From Chloroflexota bacterium (GTDB lineage: Bacteria; Chloroflexota; Anaerolineae; UBA4142), in contig JAMCQI010000049.1 in the NCBI GenBank assembly GCA_023381515.1, positions 1 to 64,000 on the forward strand: DNA of 64,000 nt, given 5' to 3'. Of the stretch, positions 1-9,267 are shown one piece after another; positions within the stretch are counted from its first letter, which is position 1, and every line of letters begins with the position of its first letter. A model generated the notes under the pieces. The model ran no database searches. It was not told where the DNA came from and saw only the letters and a list, made by a program, of their open reading frames with translations. Made by a program: the position numbers and the translations under genes.

Positions 1-348
1 AGCTGCGCTCAGATCTGGCCGCCCTTCACCCCAGCGGGCTCATCGGCCGCCGCGCCTAGCGCCACCAGCGCCGCCACTCCCCAGGCGAGTGGAACGACGA
101 CCACCGGAGCGAGCATCGATCCGACCCTGCTCGGAACCATCACGCGCAGCGATGGCACGACGCAGGTCACCTACAATGGGCACCCTCTGTACTACTATTC
201 GGGCGACACGGCTCCCGGCGACACAAAGGGACAGGGGCTCATCGGAGCCTGGTTCGTGGTTTCGCCCAGCGGGAATCCCATCCAGACGGGCGGGGCGAGC
301 GCGGCTCCAGCAGGCAGCGCGACCCCAGCGTCTACGCGAACCTACTAA
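1..348 (+). CDS. Secreted-repeat lipoprotein (Lipoprotein_15/COG4315-like), 3' part
   Basis: The reading frame is open from the first base and stops at 346-348, giving 115 codons of a protein whose start lies outside the window. It opens with a CAQIWPPF segment, then an Ala/Ser/Thr-rich linker, then [12 protein letters not shown] followed by [13 protein letters not shown]. The pairing of a C-A-x-x-W-PP segment with an HPLYYYxxD segment is typical of the secreted repeat of unknown function PF03640, found in small exported lipoproteins. The repeat end plus a low-complexity C-terminus suggest an extracytoplasmic protein. Function is unknown. A strong hairpin terminator follows directly. Confidence 0.75.
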   Translation, partial: SCAQIWPPFTPAGSSAAAPSATSAATPQASGTTTTGASIDPTLLGTITRSDGTTQVTYNGHPLYYYSGDTAPGDTKGQGLIGAWFVVSPSGNPIQTGGASAAPAGSATPASTRTY

Positions 349-380
349 TCAGCATGAAAGCCTCATAGCGTAAACAACGC

Positions 381-422
381 GGCCCTGGGTCGGAACCGTT
401 CCGACGCAGGGCCTCGTTTTTT
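381..422 (+). terminator. Rho-independent terminator after the secreted-repeat lipoprotein
   Basis: GGCCCTG-GGTCGGAA and TTCCGAC-GCAGGGCC form a long GC-rich stem around a CCG loop, followed by CTCGTTTTTTC. It ends the lipoprotein transcript and separates it from the DUF6335 gene. Confidence 0.85.
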
Positions 423-630
423 CAGAGCAGGACTTTTAGACCGGGCTTTCAGAACGCATCTTGGCCAAATCCGTTATATCACGAGAAAACCCATCCTTGG
501 AACCTGACGAGCAAACCTTGACCTGTTGCGGGAGCTTTCCCAGAAAGGTGGTTCAGTGCGGCCTTTTGCACCGTACCGCTGGAACCTGGCGAAACCCATT
601 CAGAACTCGGTCGAAGAAAGAGAACAAGAT

Positions 631-1254
631 ATGGCTTACGAGAACAAACCTAAAGCAAAACCGCCGGACATGAAGGTGCCGGACCAAAACAGATTCGGAA
701 TGACCCAAGACCGCGACACGGCCGAAGGAGACGAGATACACAAACAAGTCGAGGACATTTTCGAAGAGGCACAGAACCTCGATTATGGGCGTGCAGACCT
801 AGAACGGACAATGCGAATACACACGTCAGCTCGACCCGAGCTTTCGGGCGGTGACATTGACGCGGATTGGGAACAAGCGGATGCCGCCGAAGAGGTTGTC
901 GGAGGTGAGAACCCTACGCCGGATGAAAGTATCGTCGAGGAAGAGGGGGCCGGGGTTGGGCTGACTTATCAGGACGATGAACCGCTCGATGTCGAGGACA
1001 AGGTGGCGAAGCGTGATCGAGAGCCCTGGGAGCTTAACCCCGCTTCTTCACCGGATTATGCGGAGCGGGTGAGGGAGGAATTCCAAGAGCCGCATCCACC
1101 GCCACCGGCGAAGAAGGCTCCAGCCAAGCCGACCAAGGGTCCGGTCCGGGCTAAGCCGAAGGCAAAAGCCCGCGCCACGCGCACAATCAGCAAGGCGCGG
1201 AGCCGAACGGCCCGCAAGGGGACCGCTCGTCGAGCAGCCGCCAGACGGCGTTAG
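631..1254 (+). CDS. DUF6335-like protein with histone-H1-like basic tail
   Basis: 207 aa from ATG 631. The N-terminal two thirds are very acidic and contain GGDIDADWEQAD, a run of VGGENPTPD and a segment ending in REPWELNPASS. These fit the DUF6335 family (known mainly from cyanobacteria), whose function is not established. The last 40-50 residues switch abruptly to Ala/Lys/Pro/Arg repeats (PAKKAPAKPTKGP, then RARTRK-type runs), resembling a histone H1 tail and likely to bind nucleic acid or polyanions. An upstream start at 526 is possible but adds atypical sequence. The next gene is an MscS-like membrane protein. The DUF assignment is by motif recall. Confidence 0.7.
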   Translation: MAYENKPKAKPPDMKVPDQNRFGMTQDRDTAEGDEIHKQVEDIFEEAQNLDYGRADLERTMRIHTSARPELSGGDIDADWEQADAAEEVVGGENPTPDESIVEEEGAGVGLTYQDDEPLDVEDKVAKRDREPWELNPASSPDYAERVREEFQEPHPPPPAKKAPAKPTKGPVRAKPKAKARATRTISKARSRTARKGTARRAAARRR

Positions 1255-1341
1255 CGGCCATCTGAAGGCACAATAAACCGCATCTATCGGGCACGAATAC
1301 AAACCGCCGTTGCCGGGTGGAATTCTGAAAGGAGATGAAGA

Positions 1342-2187
1342 ATGCCAGCCATTAGCGATCTCGGGACTGCGATAGTGACGTCCCTCGCTCTTGCGTTATC
1401 CATGATAGCGGAAGCGATTCCAAAAATCATCGGCTTTATCATCATTCTCATCATCGGCTGGATCGTTGCCTCGCTCATTGCAGCGGCCGTCGCTGCCGTC
1501 TTGCGCGCCGTTCGTTTCAACGATCTGGGGCAGCGCTCGGGTTTCAGCACGTTTATTCATGACATGGGATTGAAAACCGATCCCTCCGGCGCCATCGCGG
1601 ACTTGGCCAAGTGGTTTGTTCGTCTGATCACTCTGGTAGTCGCTTTTGACGAACTGGGTCTGACCGCGGTGTCCCAGATTCTCAACCAAATACTCGCCTG
1701 GCTTCCCAACCTCGTCGTCGCCCTCGTCGTCCTTGTCATTGGCGGCTTGATTGCCAACTTTCTGTCTGACCTCATCCGAGGGTCGACCGCCGTTTCCGGT
1801 TTAGGCAATCCTAGCTTTCTGGCGCTGATCGCCCGCTATGCCGTGTTGGCCTTTGCCATTATCGTCGCCCTGAATCAAATCGGCATCGCGGCTACACTCG
1901 TGGATACGCTGTTTGTGGCGGCAGTGGGCGCCATTGCCCTCGCCTTGGGGCTCGCCTTTGGTCTCGGCGGCCGCGAGACAGCCGCGCAAATGTGGCGCGA
2001 ATGGTATCAGCGCAGCCAGCAGGTCGCGCCACAGTTGCAGCAAGCCGCCGCAGCGGCGGCAACGCAAAGAGCTGCGCAGACCTCTGCACAGAGCGCGACT
2101 CAACACCCGTTGCGCCGTGCGACCGATGCCGGCCAGCCGTCGCCCGCCGGTCCGCACCCGCTGCGCCGAGCAACGGATGTGGTCTAG
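1342..2187 (+). CDS. Mechanosensitive-channel-like membrane protein with conserved TM helices
   Basis: 281 aa, starting at ATG 1342 behind a clear GAAAGGAGATGAAG ribosome-binding site. About five hydrophobic segments alternate with short loops, including the Gly/Ile-rich helix IIGFIIILIIGWIVASLIAAAVAAV and the LALGLAFGLGGRETAAQMW segment. This resembles the conserved TM helix family (PF05552) related to small-conductance MscS channels, but the cytoplasmic MscS beta and C-terminal domains are absent. The tail is Gln/Ala-rich and carries two copies of HPLRRATD separated by about 10 residues. It probably forms or stabilises a membrane pore; substrate unknown. Confidence 0.75.
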   Translation: MPAISDLGTAIVTSLALALSMIAEAIPKIIGFIIILIIGWIVASLIAAAVAAVLRAVRFNDLGQRSGFSTFIHDMGLKTDPSGAIADLAKWFVRLITLVVAFDELGLTAVSQILNQILAWLPNLVVALVVLVIGGLIANFLSDLIRGSTAVSGLGNPSFLALIARYAVLAFAIIVALNQIGIAATLVDTLFVAAVGAIALALGLAFGLGGRETAAQMWREWYQRSQQVAPQLQQAAAAAATQRAAQTSAQSATQHPLRRATDAGQPSPAGPHPLRRATDVV

Positions 2188-2220
2188 GATCGCTTAACAG
2201 GAACAAGACGAGAGGCATCC

Positions 2221-2251
2221 GGTGGAGCGGGAGTAGCACTCCCGTTCCGCC
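2221..2251 (+). repeat. Strong hairpin after the MscS-like gene
   Basis: A 14-bp stem (with two G-U wobbles in RNA) is formed by GGTGGAGCGGGAGT and ACTCCCGTTCCGCC around an AGC loop. No T-tract follows, so it is more likely a 3' mRNA-stabilising hairpin or a weak terminator than a classical intrinsic terminator. Confidence 0.5.
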
Positions 2252-2399
2252 GGCTTCATCTGTAACCCCTCCACTCGGGCAATTGGGGTGCGATTGCAGA
2301 TGGCATCGTCGGGTCAAGGTGACCGGGGCCGCAAGACAATATGACAGACGTAAGATTGGGGACGGGGAGATATGCCGTTGGTTGAGGTAATTGGTTTTC

Positions 2400-3965
2400 A
2401 TGGCCAAAGTTATCGATACTGATTCTGCACATAAAACGCACGCCCCTGAGACGACATGGGCGAGTTACTGGCCGGGGGCACAACGCCGGCTCGTCATTGC
2501 CTATACTATCCTGGCTACCATCGCACTGGGAGCATTGTCTTTCGCGGCGCATAACGCGCCGTACTTTTCGTGGGACCTCACCGCGACTCGTGTTGTGCAG
2601 TCAGTCCAGGCCGGGTGGTACAACGTACTAATGCAAGCGGTGGGCGACCCCGGTTACCCACCACAAGTCTATGCACTTGTCGTCATTATCATTCTCGCTC
2701 TTTACCTGACCGGATTCAGGTGGGAGGCGATGGCCGAAGTCTTTGCGACAGTAGGCATCGGCGCCGTTGGCTTGCTCATCAAGACTCTGGTGAATCGCCC
2801 GCGGCCGTCTCCGGATCTCGTCCATGTCATCGCTACGCTGGATGCCGGTAAGTTGAGCTTTCCAGCGGGACACGTCGAATCATATGTCGCGATCATCGGG
2901 TTCCTCTGGTTTATTAGCTTTGTGCAAGCGCGGAATCCGTGGGTCCGCTCGATTTCCCTCTTGGTTTTTGGGGAAATGATTGCTCTCATCGGCATCTCCC
3001 GCGTCTACACCGGCGAGCATTGGCTGAGCGACTCGATTGGCGGCTATCTTTTCGGCAGTATCTGGCTGGTGCTGACCATTTGGTTTTACAATTGGGGCAA
3101 ACCCCGTTTCTTTCTACGGCGCACCAGAGCCAAGGAACCGATCAAGGAAAAGGTCAAAGCGGGGCAAGAAAAGGCCACGGAGGCAGTACAAAAGCCGGTT
3201 ATCACTTGGCGGCAGAGAGTCGCGCAGGCAGGTGTGTTCGTATCGAAATCGTGGCGCCATTACCGCGCTGCCATCTTTCAGGGTTATCTCGTTCTGGCGA
3301 TTGTGTTCTTTGCCGTATTGGCTGTCCTCGCACACACCATCGCGTATTTTGCCTTCGACGTCGTCATCACGGATGAAATTCAGCGTATAACTCTGACTGG
3401 GTTCGCTCCCCTCATGCTTTTTCTGAGCGACCTCGGATTTGCGCCCCAGGTGGACGTTATCTCCGCGCTCGTCATTCTTCTCTTGTACGTGACCGGTCTC
3501 AAGTGGGAGGCTGTAACGACCTTGCTCGGCGTCATCAGCATCTCTCTCGTCGGCGGCATTATCAAGATAATCGTGCAAAGACCTCGCCCCAGTCCCGACA
3601 TTGTGCATGTTCTTACCCAACTACGGGACTATAGTTTCCCCAGCGGACACGTGCTCTACTTTACCGTTTTTTACGGTTTTCTGCTCTTCCTGGCTTTTAC
3701 TTTGCTCAAACCTTCTTGGAGTCGGACCCTACTCATCATTGTGTTTACCGTCTTTATCGGTCTGATCGGAATATCCCGAATCGATCTGGGCGAGCACTGG
3801 CCAAGCGACGTGTTTGCCGCCTATCTGCTCGGGAGTGTATGGCTTTATCTCACGGTCTACGTATACCGTTGGGGCAAACCGCGTTTCTTTGCCGATCAGC
3901 CGGTAGCAAAAGGCACAGGCATGGATCCTCACCCTCCCCTATTACCAAATGGGGAGAAGAAATGA
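2400..3965 (+). CDS. Tandem-domain PAP2 family phosphatase (lipid phosphatase)
   Basis: 521 aa. Two complete PAP2/phosphatidic-acid-phosphatase units sit in one membrane protein. Unit 1 has K128 with RPRPSPD, a SFPAGHVES segment (His about 158) and GEHWLSD (His about 207). Unit 2 repeats these as K389 with RPRPSPD, SFPSGHVLY (His about 417) and GEHWPSD (His about 466). All three catalytic signatures are kept in both halves, so both may be active. They are joined by a charged linker of about 60 residues rich in Lys/Glu. ATG 2400 is chosen; an in-frame TTG at 2391 is an alternative. The family dephosphorylates lipid phosphates or undecaprenyl pyrophosphate at the membrane. Confidence 0.85.
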   Translation: MAKVIDTDSAHKTHAPETTWASYWPGAQRRLVIAYTILATIALGALSFAAHNAPYFSWDLTATRVVQSVQAGWYNVLMQAVGDPGYPPQVYALVVIIILALYLTGFRWEAMAEVFATVGIGAVGLLIKTLVNRPRPSPDLVHVIATLDAGKLSFPAGHVESYVAIIGFLWFISFVQARNPWVRSISLLVFGEMIALIGISRVYTGEHWLSDSIGGYLFGSIWLVLTIWFYNWGKPRFFLRRTRAKEPIKEKVKAGQEKATEAVQKPVITWRQRVAQAGVFVSKSWRHYRAAIFQGYLVLAIVFFAVLAVLAHTIAYFAFDVVITDEIQRITLTGFAPLMLFLSDLGFAPQVDVISALVILLLYVTGLKWEAVTTLLGVISISLVGGIIKIIVQRPRPSPDIVHVLTQLRDYSFPSGHVLYFTVFYGFLLFLAFTLLKPSWSRTLLIIVFTVFIGLIGISRIDLGEHWPSDVFAAYLLGSVWLYLTVYVYRWGKPRFFADQPVAKGTGMDPHPPLLPNGEKK

Positions 3966-4107
3966 CTTGATTTACGCAAAGAAAGGGCGAGTCCCTCCCA
4001 TTGGCCTGACCGAAGCTCTCACAGGACCAGGTATTGCCGGACCGGGGCTATTCGTTAAATCAAGGGAACATATTCAGGTACAAGCATCGGAAATGATTGG
4101 GTGAAAA

Positions 4108-4974
4108 ATGGCAAAGGCAGCTAGCGATCTGAAGAACGCGAAAGATAAAACGCAGCATACCGCACGAGAGGCAGCGAGTAGTCCATGGATGGAGCGTCTC
4201 GTTCGTGTTGGGTATGTTGCGCGCGGGCTCGTATATCTTATTCCTGGAGTCCTGGCGTTCGAGCTGGCGTTAGGGCTTGGAGGCGCTGCCGTCAATCCGA
4301 CCGGGGCCATCGAATACCTGGGAGGGATGCCTTTCGGCAAGGCCTTGCTCATTCTGATGGTCATCGGCCTGCTCGGTTATTCTCTCTGGGGTCTTGTCCG
4401 GGCCATCTACGATCCCTTCCGTCAAGGAGACGATCCTGAGGGATTGGCCAAGCGCTTTGGCTATATCGTGAGCGCATTCGGATACATTGTCATCTTGATT
4501 GCGACGATCCAATATCTGCAGGGCGCAACAGTTTCCCAGAACAACCCTCAAGACTGGACGGCCAAGCTGATGACTTTGTCTTTTGGACGAGCGCTCGTGG
4601 GGATCGTCGGAGCAGGGTGGCTGATCGGCGGATTGTACCAGGCTTACCGAGGGTTCACGGCCGATTTGGCTCCCGACTATAACCTACAAAAAATGAGCGG
4701 ACAGGAAAAAAAGCTCGCCATCGACATAGGGCGCTTTGGGCTTGCCGGACGGGGCGTGGCCTTTGCACTGATCGGAGTGTTTCTCATTCAGGCCGCCGTT
4801 TTTGCGAACGCTGGCCGAGCCAAGGGTCTGGATGGTGTGCTCTTGGATTTGTCAAGCCGGCCATATGGGCAGATAATCCTGGCCGTAACGGCTCTTGGTC
4901 TCGTCGCGTTCGGCGTCTTTTCGATTCTGTCTGCTCGCTGGATGAGGATAAAGTTACCTCGTCGGGGACGCTGA
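4108..4974 (+). CDS. DUF1206 family membrane protein
   Basis: 288 aa. It has three repeats of a two-helix unit. Each begins with a short amphipathic stretch containing R-x-G-x-x-A/G-R-G (VRVGYVARGLVYL, FGYIVSAFGYIVI, GRFGLAGRGVAFA). The repeat layout and length match DUF1206, a six-helix membrane family of unknown function. The N-terminus (about 30 residues) is Ala/Lys-rich and cytoplasmic in character. Start at ATG 4108 after GGGTGAAAA. It sits between the PAP2 phosphatase and a lipid-kinase-fold gene, suggesting a membrane or stress-response context. Confidence 0.85.
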   Translation: MAKAASDLKNAKDKTQHTAREAASSPWMERLVRVGYVARGLVYLIPGVLAFELALGLGGAAVNPTGAIEYLGGMPFGKALLILMVIGLLGYSLWGLVRAIYDPFRQGDDPEGLAKRFGYIVSAFGYIVILIATIQYLQGATVSQNNPQDWTAKLMTLSFGRALVGIVGAGWLIGGLYQAYRGFTADLAPDYNLQKMSGQEKKLAIDIGRFGLAGRGVAFALIGVFLIQAAVFANAGRAKGLDGVLLDLSSRPYGQIILAVTALGLVAFGVFSILSARWMRIKLPRRGR

Positions 4975-5008
4975 TTTCTCTTTTTCTTCTCGTATAGAAA
5001 AGGTCGAT

Positions 5009-6361
5009 ATGGCACCGAATGACAAGTCACCGCGCAAGCTGCTCAAGCAGCTCAAGGAAGCACAGTCCAAGCACGAGATCCTACTGGCCAAAGTGGAAAA
5101 GACACGGGCCAAATTGGACAAACGCACGCGCAAACTGCAGGCTCTAGAGACCAAGATCGCCAATCTCGAGCGGCGCACGACCGAGCCCGAGAAAAAACGC
5201 CTCGGCCAAGCCCGTGCCGGCAAGGATAAGCTGCGCCGGGCCCGGCTCATCTTTAATCCTGATTCCGGGGTTGGAACGGACAACTCCAAACGACTCGTAG
5301 AGATCGTGGGACGCCTACGCGAGCACGGCATCCTCGCCGGAATCGGTTTGAAGACTTCTGGGAAGGCCGCACGCGAACTAGCCAAAGAATCGGTCGAGGA
5401 TGGAGATGACTTGATAATCGTCGCGGGCGGCGATGGCACGATCGAAGAGGTCGCTTGTCAGCTCGTCGGGAGCAAGACGACTCTCGGGATTATTCCCACC
5501 GGCACTATGAACAACCTGGCCCGGTCGCTCGGGGTCCCGCTCGAAATTGAAGACGCCTGTGCCATCATCGGCATGGGAGTCACACGGCAGGTTGATGTCG
5601 GCCACGTTCTTTCGGAAAACAAGCCCCAAATCGAGTACTTTTTGGAAAGCGCGGGCGTGGGACTGAGCGCCATCGTCATCCCCACGGGGCATGCGCTAGA
5701 AAAGGGGCGTTGGAGCGCGCTGCCGCTCGCCATGCGGAAACTCTTTGACACGAAACCCGCGCCGATCGAGGTCGAGCTTGACGATGGGCAGGCCGTTCAC
5801 GCCTATTCGCAAATCGTCACCGTCTCAAATGCACCGATGATGGGCAGGAACATCATGGTGGCGCCGGATGCCAAGATGGACGACGGCTATTTGGACGTTG
5901 CCATCTATGACGGCATGACCAAAACGGACTTGCTTCAGCACTTTATGGCCGCTGCCAATGGGACGCGCGTCGAAGACGCCAAGATCAAGTATTATCGCAC
6001 TCGTCATGTCCGCATCAGCGCGAACGAAGAACTGGATGTCAACTCGGACAAGGACATGATCCCGGCGCAACGCATCCTCGAAAAAGCGGTCGCACGCGGG
6101 GAGAGCGCCTTCGGAAGCAGTCCGAGTGTCGGACCAAAGGAGACGAGCGAGATCGTGCAGCCGGGGGGCATCAAGCAATATGTTCTCGAAATTGAGATAG
6201 TCCCGCAGGCACTCTCTGTGATTGTCGGCAAGGGTATTGCACTGACGCTCCCCGTCGAGGCCGTTCCTTCAGTGCCGCCTCTCTCCGGTCCGCAATCCGA
6301 AAGACCGGATTCGGGCAACGGGCATAATAGCGATCTCAAGCAGGCGGAGGATGCCCATTAG
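5009..6361 (+). CDS. Diacylglycerol kinase catalytic-domain protein with N-terminal coiled coil
   Basis: 450 aa from ATG 5009 (AAAAGGT five bases upstream). Residues 5-70 are a Lys/Glu/Leu-rich coiled coil. The DAGK_cat fold follows, with RLIFNPDSG, the nucleotide loop VAGGDGTIEEVA near residue 140, and GTMNNLARSLG. The C-terminal YegS/LCB5 beta-sandwich portion is present. The last 60 residues are a Ser/Pro-rich extension that bacterial members usually lack. The family phosphorylates diacylglycerol, sphingoid bases or related lipids using ATP. It is one of three DAGK-family genes in the window, and the only one with a coiled coil. Confidence 0.85.
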   Translation: MAPNDKSPRKLLKQLKEAQSKHEILLAKVEKTRAKLDKRTRKLQALETKIANLERRTTEPEKKRLGQARAGKDKLRRARLIFNPDSGVGTDNSKRLVEIVGRLREHGILAGIGLKTSGKAARELAKESVEDGDDLIIVAGGDGTIEEVACQLVGSKTTLGIIPTGTMNNLARSLGVPLEIEDACAIIGMGVTRQVDVGHVLSENKPQIEYFLESAGVGLSAIVIPTGHALEKGRWSALPLAMRKLFDTKPAPIEVELDDGQAVHAYSQIVTVSNAPMMGRNIMVAPDAKMDDGYLDVAIYDGMTKTDLLQHFMAAANGTRVEDAKIKYYRTRHVRISANEELDVNSDKDMIPAQRILEKAVARGESAFGSSPSVGPKETSEIVQPGGIKQYVLEIEIVPQALSVIVGKGIALTLPVEAVPSVPPLSGPQSERPDSGNGHNSDLKQAEDAH

Positions 6362-6407
6362 GGCTTGCCTGATTCTCTCCCCCGAGCAGCTCGCGAGGTA
6401 AAGAAAA

Positions 6408-7424
6408 GTGGCGATCGCGAGTGTCGGTGACGCTTGGCCGTCCACTCTAGCACCGAAAGTTGACTTTCGACATTTCTCCTCGCAAAAGGAGAACGTGTTG
6501 GCGCTCTCTCCCGACATGTCCCCGTCAGAGGCAGGGCGAGCCATCCTCGCGTTTCATTGGAACCAGCTGCTCGAAAGCGAATCTCCAACGCGCGAGGGTG
6601 ATAACCCTGAAGCACTGCACGAGATGCGCGTGGCCACCCGGCGGCTGCGCGCGGCGATGCGTGACTTGCGTGTTCCACTGGGCAAAGCGGCACTTGTCCC
6701 GTTCGTCGAGGACATTCATTGGCTGGCCCAACTGCTCGGAAGTATCCGAGATCTGGATGTCTTTCTGCAATGGCTAAAAGCCTATGGAGGCCAAGCGCCG
6801 ACCGCCGAGCGCCCTTGGGTAGACCGCGTCATCGGAGATCGCCAAACGGAACGCGCGCAGCGTCGCGCCGAGCTCATCGAGGCGCTGGACTCGACCCGCT
6901 ATAAAGCATTCCGGGAGCGTTTCTCAGAGTTCGTGAAAGAAAAACCCTCTGGCGCACCAAAAAGCAAGGGCCCGCAGGGTACTCTCTTCGAGCTCGCCAG
7001 CACCAAGGTGGCAAAACAGGACAAGCGTATCCTCAAGAAAGCGAAAGGCGCGAACCTAAAACACCTGAAGCGACTACATCGTCTGCGGATCGAATTCAAG
7101 CGACTGCGCTACACCAGCGAGTTCTTCAGCAGCCTGTATCCGCGCGGCCTCAAGAGGCTCATCAAAACGTCCACGCATTTGCAGGATGCTCTGGGGGTAG
7201 TCCATGACAGCGATGTACAAAGCCGGTTCCTGGAGCATTTGCGGTGCGCGCACCTGAATGATGCCGCCATGTCTGGAACGCTAGATCACATGATTCGGAA
7301 TCTGCATGAACAAGAGCGCAAACACTATCGCGAGTTCAACAAGGAGTATCGTCACTTTCGATCGCGCAAGTTTCAAAGCCAGATGAAGAAACGCCTGCGC
7401 AAAGCGGCCTCCCGGCGTCGCTGA
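6408..7424 (+). CDS. CHAD domain protein
   Basis: 338 aa from GTG 6408 (GAGGT eight bases upstream). An in-frame TTG at 6498 has an even better AAAGGAG six bases ahead and would remove a poorly conserved 30-residue lead, so the true start is uncertain. The CHAD fold is a helical domain with conserved histidines: ALHEMRVATRRLRAAMRD near residue 65 and LKRLHRLRIEFKRLRYTSEFF near residue 225, with many Arg/Lys on the same helix faces. CHAD domains are known to bind polyphosphate. The C-terminus is strongly basic. It precedes a Ppx/GppA gene and lies near PPK2, which supports a polyphosphate role. Confidence 0.9.
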   Translation: MAIASVGDAWPSTLAPKVDFRHFSSQKENVLALSPDMSPSEAGRAILAFHWNQLLESESPTREGDNPEALHEMRVATRRLRAAMRDLRVPLGKAALVPFVEDIHWLAQLLGSIRDLDVFLQWLKAYGGQAPTAERPWVDRVIGDRQTERAQRRAELIEALDSTRYKAFRERFSEFVKEKPSGAPKSKGPQGTLFELASTKVAKQDKRILKKAKGANLKHLKRLHRLRIEFKRLRYTSEFFSSLYPRGLKRLIKTSTHLQDALGVVHDSDVQSRFLEHLRCAHLNDAAMSGTLDHMIRNLHEQERKHYREFNKEYRHFRSRKFQSQMKKRLRKAASRRR

Positions 7425-7453
7425 CAGCCGCTCCTCCGGCTTTCATTTTACCT

Positions 7454-7479
7454 GGGTCTCTGTACGAGACCCTCTTTTT
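7454..7479 (+). terminator. Rho-independent terminator after the CHAD gene
   Basis: GGGTCTC-TGTAC-GAGACCC is followed by TCTTTTT: a perfect 7-bp stem, 5-nt loop and U-tract. It separates the CHAD gene from the Ppx/GppA gene, which has its own promoter. Confidence 0.9.
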
Positions 7480-7496
7480 GTGTTAGCCGAAACCTG

Positions 7497-7525
7497 TGGA
7501 AAAACCTTGCTTTATGTAGTATACT
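7497..7525 (+). promoter_or_regulatory. Sigma70-like promoter for the Ppx/GppA gene
   Basis: TGGAAA (7497-7502), a 17-bp spacer and TATACT (7520-7525) lie 15 bp before ATG 7541 and directly after the terminator. The -10 is good and the -35 matches at four of six positions. Confidence 0.5.
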
Positions 7526-7540
7526 AGACCGGGTTAACCG

Positions 7541-9211
7541 ATGAAGATAGCAGCTATTGACGTTGGCAGCAACTCGATTCGAACGGTTATTGCTCAACTG
7601 AATGGCAACGGCACCTTTGAGATTATCGACCAACTCAAAGATATGGTTCGCCTCGCGGAGGGCGAGACTCCCCAAGGAGGATTGACTCCCCGCGCCGTTC
7701 ATGACGGCTTGCTGGCGCTTGTAAAGGCCAAAGCCATCTGCGATGCGCATAGGGTGGACGAGATCATCGCCGTGGCCACGAGCGCCGTCCGGGAGGCGAA
7801 TAACGGAGCGAGGTTTATAGAACTGGCGCGGCAGCAAACGGGAATTCACGTGAATGTGATCACCTCGGAGGAAGAGGCCCGTCTCACTTTTCTCGGTGCA
7901 CGTGAGGCTTATCCTCTGGGCGAGGGCCGAGCGCTTGTGATCGACATTGGCGGTGGGAGCGTCGAGTTCATGGTTGGCGATGGAAGCCGACTTGTATTCA
8001 CGGCGAGTGTCAAGATCGGCGTGCTCCGCCTGTTGAATCTATTCCCGCTTTCCGACCCGGTCAGCGCTGCGGATGTCGCGAAAATCGAGACCTATATAGC
8101 CCAGCAGCTCGATCCTGTTGTCGCTCAGATCCATCAGCTTGGCTTTGACGTCGTCGTCGGCACATCGGGTACCAATCTGGCTCTGTTCAATCTGGCCCTC
8201 CAGCGCTCTTCAGAGAATGGCGCTTTTGTGGGCTCCCTGAACAACAAGGTCGTGCCCACGGACAAGCTTGTGAGGGTGTGTGAATGGCTTGTGCAGACGG
8301 ATATTGCGGAAAGGCGCCGGCAGAACCGGATACAGGCGGGCCGCGCAAACAGTATCGTCATGGGAGCAGCCCTATGGCGCTACCTGGCTCCAGCATTGCA
8401 CCCGCCAGAGGTCGTCGCGTGCCGGTTCGCGCTCCGAGAAGGCATCATCGTCGATTTCTTGCAGAGCCAACTGTCTCGCATCCGTGACGAGGAATATTTG
8501 CCCGATCCGCGGCGGCGCAGCGTATTGGCCTTCGCGGAACGGTGCAGGCTGGACAAGCGGCACAGTTCGCAGGTCGCGCGACTGGCACTCGGCATTTTCG
8601 ATCCGTTGAAGCCTATCCTTTCGCTGGATGAGCGCGCGCGTGAATGGCTCGAGTACGCGGCTCTCTTGCACGACTGTGGGTACCACGTCGGCGCCAAGGG
8701 ACATCATAAACATAGCTATTACCTGATCATGAATGGAGACTTGAGCGGATTCAAGCCCGATGAGATCAGGATCATCGCCGCGAGCACACGCTTCCACCGC
8801 CGGCGCTTGCCTTCAAAGGGAGATGAGGAACTGCAGGGGCTGAACAGGCAAAAGCGCTGTGCCGTCAAGACGCTTGCCGGGATTCTTAGAATCGCGGAAG
8901 GGTTAGACCGGACCCATTTTGGGGTGGTCAATCAATTGCAGGTCAGTATGACCGGAGACCCAATCGAGTTAGAGATATTTACTCGGGGAGATGCGGAGCT
9001 TGAGCGCTGGGCTGGTTCTCGGCGAGTCGACTTGCTACAAAAGGTTTTGCACCGGCGAATACGGGTGCGGTTGAGCGCGCTTTCTCCGCCGTTCCCTGGT
9101 CCGGGTTATGACATGGGCGAGCAGGCTAACGCGCAGGCACTGGTGCACGAGGGACCGCCCGTTGCGAGCCCGGCAGGAATACCAATCAAGTCCAACGGGA
9201 ATAAGAAGTAG
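7541..9211 (+). CDS. Ppx/GppA family exopolyphosphatase/pppGpp phosphatase with HD domain
   Basis: 556 aa. The N-terminal ASKHA-fold half has the phosphate loop IDVGSNSIRTVI, AVATSAVREA, ITSEEEARLTFLG and the second loop VIDIGGGSVEFMVG. The C-terminal half (about residue 325 on) is an HD-type domain with KRHSSQVARLA, ALLHDCGYHVG and a KGHHKHSYYLI stretch, as in full-length Ppx2/GppA proteins. The family removes terminal phosphates from polyphosphate or converts pppGpp to ppGpp. With CHAD upstream and PPK2 downstream, polyphosphate is the likelier substrate. The last 30 residues are a non-conserved tail. Confidence 0.92.
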   Translation: MKIAAIDVGSNSIRTVIAQLNGNGTFEIIDQLKDMVRLAEGETPQGGLTPRAVHDGLLALVKAKAICDAHRVDEIIAVATSAVREANNGARFIELARQQTGIHVNVITSEEEARLTFLGAREAYPLGEGRALVIDIGGGSVEFMVGDGSRLVFTASVKIGVLRLLNLFPLSDPVSAADVAKIETYIAQQLDPVVAQIHQLGFDVVVGTSGTNLALFNLALQRSSENGAFVGSLNNKVVPTDKLVRVCEWLVQTDIAERRRQNRIQAGRANSIVMGAALWRYLAPALHPPEVVACRFALREGIIVDFLQSQLSRIRDEEYLPDPRRRSVLAFAERCRLDKRHSSQVARLALGIFDPLKPILSLDERAREWLEYAALLHDCGYHVGAKGHHKHSYYLIMNGDLSGFKPDEIRIIAASTRFHRRRLPSKGDEELQGLNRQKRCAVKTLAGILRIAEGLDRTHFGVVNQLQVSMTGDPIELEIFTRGDAELERWAGSRRVDLLQKVLHRRIRVRLSALSPPFPGPGYDMGEQANAQALVHEGPPVASPAGIPIKSNGNKK

Positions 9212-9267
9212 GATCGACGTGATTTGCTTCGTGTCGTCCCCACAAGGGGCGAGTCAGAGGTGTCGTT

